This document shows positions 1 to 5,147 of a DNA stretch of 8,730 nt, piece by piece. Source of the stretch: Candidatus Eiseniibacteriota bacterium (lineage in GTDB: Bacteria > Joyebacterota > Joyebacteria > Joyebacterales > Joyebacteraceae). The position numbers and the translations under genes are program-made. Below the pieces are notes generated by a model, which saw only the letters and a list, made by a program, of their open reading frames with translations, did not search any database and was not told where the DNA came from. Position 1 is the stretch's first letter, and every line of letters starts with the position of its first letter. Where the stretch lies: assembly GCA_030610515.1 (NCBI GenBank), contig JAUWRQ010000019.1:1-8730 (forward strand), read 5' to 3'.

Positions 1-1095
1 ATGCGGTCCGGGCTCTCGACCAGGCTTGCGGTCTTTTTCATCAGGCGCTTCGGGAGAAGCCCGAGGTCGCTCCTCGCCGGGGTCGTCTTCTCCGGTGGGT
101 TCCTCGCGTTCTGGATGCCCGAGCACGCAGTCGCCGCGCTCCTGTTTCCCATCGTTCTGGAGATAGCGAGGGCCCTCGAGTTGCCGCCCCTGAAAAGCGG
201 TTACGGGCGGGCGCTCTTCCTCGCCCTCGCGTGGGGCGCGGTCGTCGGGGGCATCGCCACGTTCCTCGGAGGCGCCAGGACACCGCTCGCGATCGGAATA
301 CTGCGCGAGCACTACGGGCTCACGATCGGTTTCCTCGACTGGATGGTGGCGGTCGCGCCGTTCTCCATCGTCATGATGTTCGCCGTGCACGTGGTGCTTC
401 CGAAGTTCTTCCGGATCGATATCGGGGACGTGGCCCGCGCGAAGAGCGCTCTGGACGCCAAGGCGAAGGAGATGGGGCCGCTCTCGCGGCGCGAAAAGGG
501 GGTCGCCGTCGTCACGGTGACGACGATCGTGGCGTGGATCACGCTCGGCCCGTCGATCGGCCTGGCAGCGGTCTCGCTCCTCTCAGCGGTGGCGCTCTTC
601 GAGTTCGGACTCATCAGCTGGCGGAGCGTGGAGGAGTACGTCAACTGGGGCGTCATCCTCATGTACGGAGGCGCCATCGCGATCGCCTACGCACTGCACG
701 AGACGGGCGGCGCACGGTTCATCGCCGAGATCGCCCTCGCGAGGTCGGGAGACCTCTCCGCCTACTGGATGATGATGCTGTTCGCAGTTGTTGCCGCTTT
801 TCTCACGGAGGCCATCAGCAACGTCGCCGCCGTCGCGCTCCTTCTGCCGATATGTTTCAGCGTGGCCGAAGGGATCGGGCTCCCGGCCATCTCCGTCGTG
901 TTCGCCGTGGCGGTGCCGGCAGGTCTCGCGTTCGCTCTCCCGATGGGGACGCCCCCGAATGCGATCGCCTACTCCGCAGGTTACTATAGACTCAGGGACT
1001 CGGTTCTGGCAGGTTCATTCCTGAAAGTGCTGGCCTTGATCCTCCTGGCGCTGACCGCCAGGTTCTACTGGCCGCTCCTCGGGATCGGCGGCTAG
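1..1095 (+). CDS. SLC13/DASS-family anion permease, C-terminal part (5' end outside window)
   Basis: The frame is open from base 1 to the TAG at 1093-1095 and gives 364 residues, against roughly 450-600 for the divalent anion:Na+ symporter (DASS) family. The ATG at base 1 is therefore probably an internal Met and the gene is cut by the window edge. About nine or ten hydrophobic segments are visible, with a charged cytoplasmic-type stretch at residues 137-168. The second inverted repeat carries the family signature: an SNV triplet at 273-275 in place of SNT, then GTPPNAIAY at 316-324. The matching sites of the first repeat are altered: PEH at 40-42 where SNT is usual, and GGARTPL at 90-96 where GTPPN is usual. 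The family imports dicarboxylates, sulfate or related anions across the inner membrane; the substrate here cannot be told. The following Usp gene starts 14 bases after the stop, suggesting one operon. Family assignment is firm, transported ion is not. Confidence 0.85.
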   Translation: MRSGLSTRLAVFFIRRFGRSPRSLLAGVVFSGGFLAFWMPEHAVAALLFPIVLEIARALELPPLKSGYGRALFLALAWGAVVGGIATFLGGARTPLAIGILREHYGLTIGFLDWMVAVAPFSIVMMFAVHVVLPKFFRIDIGDVARAKSALDAKAKEMGPLSRREKGVAVVTVTTIVAWITLGPSIGLAAVSLLSAVALFEFGLISWRSVEEYVNWGVILMYGGAIAIAYALHETGGARFIAEIALARSGDLSAYWMMMLFAVVAAFLTEAISNVAAVALLLPICFSVAEGIGLPAISVVFAVAVPAGLAFALPMGTPPNAIAYSAGYYRLRDSVLAGSFLKVLALILLALTARFYWPLLGIGG

Positions 1096-1096
1096 C

Positions 1097-1101
1097 GGAG
1101 G
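1097..1101 (+). promoter_or_regulatory. Ribosome binding site deciding the GTG start of the Usp gene
   Basis: GGAGG lies 8 bases upstream of the GTG at 1110 and immediately after the permease stop codon. It supports the GTG as the true start and close translational linkage of the two genes. Confidence 0.7.
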
Positions 1102-1109
1102 ATGTATTC

Positions 1110-1610
1110 GTGAAGCGCATACTCCTCATACTCACGCCCGCCAGAGTGTCGAACTCGTGCGTCGACGAGGCGCTCGCGGCTGCCGAGAAGAGCCTCGCCG
1201 AACTCGTGGCCGTTTTCGTGCTGGACACGACGATATCCGCGGACTTCCGCTCGCGCCTGCGCGATTCGGGCTCGCTCGGTGAGGCGCCGAGTGACCAACT
1301 TGTCGTCGCCATGCGGGAGGAACAGGAGCGTCAGGGTCGTGATGAACTGCGGAGAGTTGAGGAACTCGCGAGGGCCAGGGGAGTGGAGATACGGACGCGG
1401 CTCGTCGTCGGTGAGTTCGTCGGCTGCTCGCTCGAGGCCGCGCAACGGGAGGCGGCGGAGGCGATATTCGTGACGAGACGTGGGCGTCCCGCCATCTCCA
1501 GGTTCGTCGCCGGGTCCGCAGTTCACGATCTCAGCGAGGCGGCGCCGTGCGAGGTTTTGGTGCACGACGCTGAGAGAGCGACGAAGGGCGAGAACCACAG
1601 CGGCGAGTAG
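1110..1610 (+). CDS. Universal stress protein (UspA-fold) domain protein
   Basis: This 166-residue protein has one Usp domain (Rossmann-like alpha/beta, cytoplasmic). The N-terminal strand KRILLILTP (2-10) and the strand LVAVFVLD (32-39) are typical. The C-terminal ATP-loop region lies at 122-136: of the usual G-2x-G-9x-G(S/T) pattern it keeps the second Gly (G125), nine intervening residues and GS (135-136), but has Thr122 in place of the first Gly. The final strand with the APCEVLV pattern at 145-151 is also characteristic. Usp proteins bind ATP or act as stress or regulatory partners, and pairing with an ion transporter gene is common, so a regulatory role toward the permease is a reasonable inference. 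The start is GTG with GGAGG 8 bases upstream. It converges on the TPR gene with only 35 bases between the two stop codons. ATP binding is uncertain because of the substitution. Confidence 0.85.
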   Translation: MKRILLILTPARVSNSCVDEALAAAEKSLAELVAVFVLDTTISADFRSRLRDSGSLGEAPSDQLVVAMREEQERQGRDELRRVEELARARGVEIRTRLVVGEFVGCSLEAAQREAAEAIFVTRRGRPAISRFVAGSAVHDLSEAAPCEVLVHDAERATKGENHSGE

Positions 1611-1645
1611 CGGAACGCCGGTCGCTTTTCTGCCTCCACTCCTGA

Positions 1646-4096
1646 TTACCCGCCGAGAGACTCGAGCTCGGTCTCGAGCCTCCGGCGCAGGTTCGCGTCG
1701 TTCGTCAGCGAGATGGCCTCGCGGAGTTCAGCCTTCGCCTCTTCGGTTCTTCCCTGTTCAGCCAGGAGTCTCGAGAGAACCGCGCGCGGCGACGCGAGCC
1801 GCGGGTTCTCCTCAATGGCGGCGCGCAGCTCGCGCTCCGTGGAGTCGAGGTCTCCGGCCAAGTAGTGCACCTGGGCAAGCCGGGTGCGGGCCTGCTCGAC
1901 CGCAGCACCCTCTGCCAGCGCCCGTGTAAGCGTGTCGATGGCTCGATCGAACATCTCGTTCGCGACATAGAGGTCGGCGAGCCGTGACCAGGCGACGCCA
2001 CGCACCGGGTCCAGCTCCGTGAGCCGCTCGAGCGCGTTCATCTCCTGCCCGACGTCTCCTACGTCCTTATAGAAGACCGCGAGCGAGTAGACGACGTCGG
2101 CGTTCTCGGGATCGAGCTCCAGGGCCTTCGTGAGTTCCTCGAACGCGGAGTCGTAGTCGCCGTAGAGCTGGTACGTCTGTCCAAGTCCGAGATGCGCGCC
2201 GGGGTTCCCGGGCTCGAGGTCGATCGCTCGTCTGAAGGACCTGGCCGCTTCGGAGAGCCTGTCGAGCCTCAAGTACGTGCTTCCGACGCTCAGATACGCC
2301 GCGACGTCTTCAGGATCGTCCTCGAGTGCTCGCCTGAACGCTTCGCCCGCGCCTTCGTAATCCCCCGCCTCGAAAAGCTCAAGTCCCCGCCGCATGGCGC
2401 CTCCGGACTCCCGCGGCGCGTCCCCCTCCGCCAGCGTGAAGCTGCCGGAGCGTCTGCCCACCGCTCCGAATCCTTTTGCCTCGAGCTGTGACCTCAGGAC
2501 CTGAGCGTCGCACTCCCCCATGACGCAGCCCGCGAGGACAAGGGCGGCGGCGAGTGCGGAAAGCCCCGCCGGGATGCGCTCCTTGCGACCGCGCGCCACG
2601 AGCACGAACCCGACGACGCCCGCCACCACCCCGGGTACGAGGAACAGAGGCATGGCCAGAAGCGCCGCAGGCAGGAGGCAGGCGAGAAACACGGCGGCCC
2701 CGGCCGCCGCGCGGTGCCGGCCGTGAGGCAGGAGTGAGGAGAGGCCGAAGCGCTCACCCGAGGGGGACCAGACGTCGCGGGCCAGCAGCGCGAGAGTCGG
2801 CACGAAGAGGCATAGGGCCGTTACGCTTCCCGGCATCCAGAGAGAAGCTGAAGCGCCCGCGTACGCGGAGTAGCCGAGGGAGAACGAGAACAGGAGCGCG
2901 GCGCCCGCGACGAAACCCGAGAGTAGCGGGAACCGGGCGAGCCTGAAGGGCCTCGCGTAGTAGAGATACCACGATGCGAGTAAGGCGAGCACGTAGGTGA
3001 GAGCGACGTAGCTGACCGAAACCGCGAAGAGACACGCGAACGCGAGGTAGAACGCGGCGTGCTTCCTGTGCTCCTCGAGCGCCCCCGCGGCGGTGCCCTC
3101 GGGATTCTCGTGCAGAGAACGCATCGTCCCGGCGGTCAGGGACGCGAAGAACGAGGCGGCAAACACGCCCGCCAGCGACACGACGTCGAACGCGTGCGAG
3201 AAGGAGAAGAGCCCCGTCGAGCCCAGCAGGAGTCTCGCCCCCAGGGCCGCTCCGCCCATCGTCGCCGCCAGGAGCGCGCCAGTCCGGAACGGGTCGATGT
3301 CGCGCACGAGCGCCCTCAGACGGCCCGCGTCGTAGAGCCCGTACCAGACCGCCAGGACCGGCACGACCACGAACATGTCCACGAGTGAGTTGGAGAGGTC
3401 GGAAACCGCGAAGGGCGTCGCGTTCACGAAGGCGCGATGCACGCTCGCCTTCGCGAAGAAGAGGAGATAGACGTTCTCGACCTCCGCGCCGAAGAACCTG
3501 GCCACCGCCAGTGTTATCGGCGGGAGCGCGAAGAAGAAGAACATCGTGACGTACACCGCGAAGAACGATGCGACGGTGCGAGCGGCGCTCCTCGTCTTGA
3601 GGTAGACGGAGAGCGCGCCCGCGATGCCTCCGATGCCCGCCTCGACGCGTATCCCGGTCGTGGTGCCCTGGAAGCTTCGGTCAGCGGGGTTCAGGAGGTT
3701 CAGGAATGCCGCCCAGAGCGAAGAGCCCCTCGGAATGAGGTACCCACTGAGCTGAGGGGTCTCGCCACCGCGGTGCCCGACGAGGTCGATGAGCGGAGGT
3801 AGGAGCGTCAGGAGCCAGGCGAAGAGCATGAGCCTCGTGACGCGCTCGATCCTCACGCGAGAGAACACGGAGAGCACGACGGAGAGCGCCAGCATCGGAG
3901 CCACGTAGGCCAGCGGATAGTGGATGAAGTAGGACAGGAAGTAGAGCGTCTTCGTCTGGGTGGAGGTCTGCTCGAGGAAGTGCCGCAGCACGATGATGGC
4001 CGCCAGGAGCAAGAGCCACCTTCCGAGGGACACCGGCAGTCCCTCGGCCCACTCCGCCATTCCGAGAATTCTGTTTCGAGGCCTCTCGCTCGTCAT
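1646..4096 (-). CDS. Large polytopic membrane protein: extra N-terminal membrane domain, degenerate UbiA-like domain, seven C-terminal TPRs
   Basis: I chose the ATG at 4094-4096 (816 residues) because GGAGG lies 11 bases upstream at 4108-4112. A GTG at 4151-4153 would add 19 hydrophilic residues and begin 14 bases after the upstream gene. Residue numbers are for 816. Residues 26-253 form an unrecognised multi-helix membrane domain. Residues 266-526 align by eye with UbiA-type intramembrane prenyltransferases: a helix pair, an Asp-motif loop at 322-330, a YYARPFRLARFP segment at 379-390 (compare YS-PP-R-K-P), and RDV...GERFG...LLP...G at 440-459 (compare RDxxDxxGDxxxGxxTLPxxxG). Spacing between the two motifs is about 118 residues, as in the family. 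The catalytic acids are mostly gone: motif 1 reads AGxxRxxxE instead of NDxxDxxxD, and motif 2 keeps D441 but has S444 and E448. Residues 567-804 are seven contiguous 34-residue TPRs. Likely a non-catalytic membrane scaffold; ligand unknown. Architecture is clear, UbiA ancestry likely, function unknown. Confidence 0.85.
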   Translation of the reverse strand: MTSERPRNRILGMAEWAEGLPVSLGRWLLLLAAIIVLRHFLEQTSTQTKTLYFLSYFIHYPLAYVAPMLALSVVLSVFSRVRIERVTRLMLFAWLLTLLPPLIDLVGHRGGETPQLSGYLIPRGSSLWAAFLNLLNPADRSFQGTTTGIRVEAGIGGIAGALSVYLKTRSAARTVASFFAVYVTMFFFFALPPITLAVARFFGAEVENVYLLFFAKASVHRAFVNATPFAVSDLSNSLVDMFVVVPVLAVWYGLYDAGRLRALVRDIDPFRTGALLAATMGGAALGARLLLGSTGLFSFSHAFDVVSLAGVFAASFFASLTAGTMRSLHENPEGTAAGALEEHRKHAAFYLAFACLFAVSVSYVALTYVLALLASWYLYYARPFRLARFPLLSGFVAGAALLFSFSLGYSAYAGASASLWMPGSVTALCLFVPTLALLARDVWSPSGERFGLSSLLPHGRHRAAAGAAVFLACLLPAALLAMPLFLVPGVVAGVVGFVLVARGRKERIPAGLSALAAALVLAGCVMGECDAQVLRSQLEAKGFGAVGRRSGSFTLAEGDAPRESGGAMRRGLELFEAGDYEGAGEAFRRALEDDPEDVAAYLSVGSTYLRLDRLSEAARSFRRAIDLEPGNPGAHLGLGQTYQLYGDYDSAFEELTKALELDPENADVVYSLAVFYKDVGDVGQEMNALERLTELDPVRGVAWSRLADLYVANEMFDRAIDTLTRALAEGAAVEQARTRLAQVHYLAGDLDSTERELRAAIEENPRLASPRAVLSRLLAEQGRTEEAKAELREAISLTNDANLRRRLETELESLGG
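1685..2398 (-). other. Seven tandem TPR units
   Basis: This is a sub-region of the large membrane protein, residues 567-804 in the 816-residue numbering. The repeats follow one another at exact 34-residue spacing with no insertions. Each has the small or hydrophobic pattern of helix A (for example YLSVGSTYLRLDRL) and a helix B of the SFRRAIDLEPGN kind, the Pro-turn being clearest in units 1-4. Units 5 and 7 have weaker turns. Such an array makes a right-handed superhelix that binds a peptide or protein partner. Confidence 0.9.
2519..3301 (-). other. UbiA-like intramembrane domain with eroded Asp-rich motifs
   Basis: This is a sub-region of the large membrane protein. The first Asp-motif position is encoded at 3107-3133 (A-G-x-x-R-x-x-x-E) and the second at 2753-2779 (R-D-V-W-S-P-S-G-E). 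The canonical motifs are NDxxDxxxD and DxxDxxGD, whose aspartates bind Mg2+ and the isoprenyl diphosphate. Only one Asp (residue 441) survives, so prenyl transfer is not expected. The flanking landmarks (NP two residues after motif 1, RPFRL-RFP, G followed by LLP-G after motif 2) are what identify the fold. Confidence 0.6.
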
Positions 4097-4107
4097 CGGG
4101 TCACCGT

Positions 4108-4112
4108 CCTCC
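4108..4112 (-). promoter_or_regulatory. Ribosome binding site for the ATG start at 4096
   Basis: GGAGG on the minus strand is 11 bases before the ATG. It favours this ATG over the upstream GTG at 4153, whose nearest purine-rich element (AGGAG) is about 17 bases away. Confidence 0.5.
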
Positions 4113-4166
4113 CTGGGGAATTGCCCTTCGAGGTCTTGCGGCTTCAACGTCACGCCGGCACCGCTT

Positions 4167-4349
4167 CTATCTCCTGTCCCTCGCGAACAGGTGCAGGTAT
4201 ATGGCGAAGCCGATGCAGGCGACGGAGAAACGCCAGAGCGTGATGGGTGCCAGGCCGGCCACGAAGCGCCCCCCGACGAAGTTCACCACGATGCCGAGAA
4301 TGAAGACGGCCGCCGCCAGGGCGGCCAGAACGAACGACAGGAGCCTCAT
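4167..4349 (-). CDS. Small two-helix membrane protein, unrecognised
   Basis: This 60-residue protein starts at ATG 4347-4349, behind a purine-rich GAGGGGAG about 10 bases upstream. It has two hydrophobic helices, roughly residues 4-27 and 38-54, joined by a short loop containing Arg28, and ends in a basic tail (ARDRR). It therefore probably sits in the inner membrane as a helical hairpin with the tail in the cytoplasm. It is the first gene of the minus-strand unit and ends 70 bases before the ATG of the large TPR membrane protein (13 bases before that gene's alternative GTG), so the two are probably co-transcribed. A small partner subunit is one possibility. I do not recognise the family. Against it being a chance frame: good ribosome binding site, a promoter candidate upstream, and hydrophobic composition in a frame with normal GC-rich codon use. 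Confidence 0.65.
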   Translation of the reverse strand: MRLLSFVLAALAAAVFILGIVVNFVGGRFVAGLAPITLWRFSVACIGFAIYLHLFARDRR

Positions 4350-4401
4350 GGGGCGTCGCTCCCCTCTTCCGGAGTCACAAGTCGTTCCCGTGCACGACGT
4401 T

Positions 4402-4431
4402 AGCGTACGCCGGGCCGCACGCGTGTGTCAA
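4402..4431 (-). promoter_or_regulatory. Candidate sigma70 promoter for the minus-strand operon
   Basis: On the minus strand a perfect TTGACA -35 box lies at 4426-4431, followed after 18 bases by TACGCT (4402-4407), a weak -10 box. It points toward the 60-residue gene starting at 4349. The -10 matches only three of six consensus bases, so this is tentative. Confidence 0.4.
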
Positions 4432-4450
4432 GCGCGTACACCGTTCGAGC

Positions 4451-4479
4451 TTGACCAGCTGCGCCGGAGAACATAGAAT
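4451..4479 (+). promoter_or_regulatory. Candidate sigma70 promoter for the 93-residue protein gene
   Basis: TTGACC at 4451-4456 and TAGAAT at 4474-4479 are separated by exactly 17 bases, and each matches five of six consensus bases. The predicted transcription start near 4486 gives a leader of about 45 bases before the ATG at 4531. It lies back to back with the minus-strand promoter candidate, its -35 box 19 bases away, so a regulator binding between them could control both directions. Confidence 0.65.
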
Positions 4480-4530
4480 ACACGAACGGTTGAAGACACG
4501 ACGACACATACGCATGGAGCGGCACTCAAG

Positions 4531-4812
4531 ATGACGAACGACCTCTACGACACGGAGATGGCCGAGCTTCTGGCACAAGAGGATCAGAAATTGCTGCGGC
4601 TTCGCGAGCTCGTCGACAGCGCCTGTGAGGAGATCATGGGTGGCCGTCTCAACAGGCAGGAGGCGACCGTCCTCGCGCAGCGGGTCAGGAGAGAGGCGCA
4701 GGAGATCATCCCCGACCTGATGGAGACATTCGATCTCATATACAAGAGTCGCTTTGAGAGGCTGATCTCGCAGTACATCGACGCGCAGCGGAAGCCCGGG
4801 CAGGAGGCGTAG
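4531..4812 (+). CDS. Small, probably all-helical soluble protein, unrecognised
   Basis: This 93-residue protein starts at ATG 4531, with GGAG 11 bases upstream, and ends at TAG 4810-4812. It is rich in Glu, Arg, Leu, Gln and Ala, has no hydrophobic membrane segment, and shows heptad-like spacing of hydrophobics across residues 12-35 and 42-86. This suggests two long helices broken near the GGRL turn (37-40), possibly a coiled coil or helical hairpin. The single Cys is at residue 32. A good promoter lies upstream. I do not recognise a family and assign no function. Its location between the membrane-TPR operon and the 51-residue microprotein makes a shared envelope role conceivable but unproven. 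Confidence 0.7.
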   Translation: MTNDLYDTEMAELLAQEDQKLLRLRELVDSACEEIMGGRLNRQEATVLAQRVRREAQEIIPDLMETFDLIYKSRFERLISQYIDAQRKPGQEA

Positions 4813-4835
4813 CCGCGCGGGAAGAGAGCAGGAGG

Positions 4836-4868
4836 GGCCACCCGACGGGCGAGATTTCTCGGGTGGCC
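4836..4868 (+). terminator. Strong hairpin after the 93-residue gene; terminator or leader structure
   Basis: GGCCACCCGA (4836-4845) and TCGGGTGGCC (4859-4868) form a perfect 10-bp stem with a 13-base loop. It starts 24 bases after the stop codon at 4812. No T-run follows, so it is not a textbook intrinsic terminator. It ends 18 bases before the GTG at 4887 and may instead protect the upstream mRNA or modulate the downstream microprotein. Confidence 0.55.
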
Positions 4869-4876
4869 GATTCGTG

Positions 4877-4900
4877 AGGTGGTCAGGTGGTCAGGCGGTC
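4877..4900 (+). repeat. Tandem 8-bp repeat, three copies (AGGYGGTC)
   Basis: AGGTGGTC at 4877-4884, AGGTGGTC at 4885-4892 and AGGCGGTC at 4893-4900 are directly abutting. The first copy supplies part of the ribosome binding site and the second contains the GTG start at 4887, so copy-number change would alter initiation of the 51-residue gene. Confidence 0.8.
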
Positions 4901-5042
4901 CCTCGGTTGGGTCGTGGTGTTGGCCGTTCTCGCGGCACTCGTCGCGTTCGCGATGAGCGACAAGAAGGAGCGGCGCGGCCGCAAGGAACACCAGTTCGCC
5001 CGCCCCGAACAGACGGGCGGCGCCGAGAGCGAAACCTTTTGA
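4887..5042 (+). CDS. 51-residue single-pass membrane microprotein, unrecognised
   Basis: GTG 4887-4889 opens a frame to TGA 5040-5042. GAGGT at 4876-4880 sits 6 bases upstream as a ribosome binding site. The protein begins MVRRSLGW, has a hydrophobic helix at about residues 8-22 rich in Val, Ala and Leu, and then a highly charged tail with KKERRGRK at 25-32 and an acidic end. Basic residues flank both sides of the helix, so topology is ambiguous, but the strongly basic C-terminal side favours a cytoplasmic tail. It lies between the hairpin at 4836-4868 and the promoter whose -35 box overlaps its stop codon. I do not recognise the family. The case for a real gene rests on the start signals and on a membrane-helix-plus-charged-tail pattern; an overlapping Arg-rich frame from GTG 4874 looks like a shadow. 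Confidence 0.5.
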   Translation: MVRRSLGWVVVLAVLAALVAFAMSDKKERRGRKEHQFARPEQTGGAESETF

Positions 5043-5068
5043 CCCCGTCCGTGAGCTTGTGCTAGCTT
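5039..5068 (+). promoter_or_regulatory. Candidate extended -10 promoter for the hydrolase-ugd unit
   Basis: TTGACC at 5039-5044 overlaps the stop codon of the microprotein gene. After 18 bases comes TAGCTT at 5063-5068, preceded by TG at 5060-5061, the extended -10 arrangement. The transcription start would be near 5075, downstream of the TTG at 5067, which supports the later TTG at 5148 as the hydrolase start. Confidence 0.45.
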
Positions 5069-5147
5069 GCGGCGCCGGGCCTTCTGCTCGGCTCTCGCGC
5101 AAGGTGGCCGAGAGCTCTGGAACGAGTTGCCGTGGGGGTTGAACCAC

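Noticed and set aside
1..3. ATG at base 1 as the true permease start
   Set aside because: The protein would lack about 100 or more N-terminal residues of the family; the window simply begins at an ATG codon.
231..989. A 252-codon Arg-rich + strand frame within the permease gene
   Set aside because: It overlaps the permease in another frame; the extreme Arg/Gly content is typical of a frame-shadow in GC-rich DNA.
1092..1598. A 168-codon minus-strand frame opposite the Usp gene
   Set aside because: It is antisense to a recognisable Usp domain with its own ribosome binding site, and no motif supports it.
1579..1629. Possible terminator between the convergent Usp and TPR genes
   Set aside because: Short arms (GCGAC/GTCGC and CGGCG/CGCCG) before a TTTT can be drawn, but the stem is interrupted by large loops and too weak to call.
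3437..3802. A 121-codon Glu/Arg-rich + strand frame opposite the TPR membrane protein
   Set aside because: It mirrors the transmembrane-coding strand; charged low-complexity content is what the complement of hydrophobic codons gives.
4874..5065. A 63-codon + strand frame from GTG 4874
   Set aside because: Arg/Gly/Pro-rich with no structure; the overlapping 51-residue frame from GTG 4887 has a better-spaced ribosome binding site and a membrane helix.
5067..5147. N-terminal extension of the hydrolase from TTG 5067
   Set aside because: The added 27 residues do not match the family start, and the predicted transcription start near 5075 lies after that codon.
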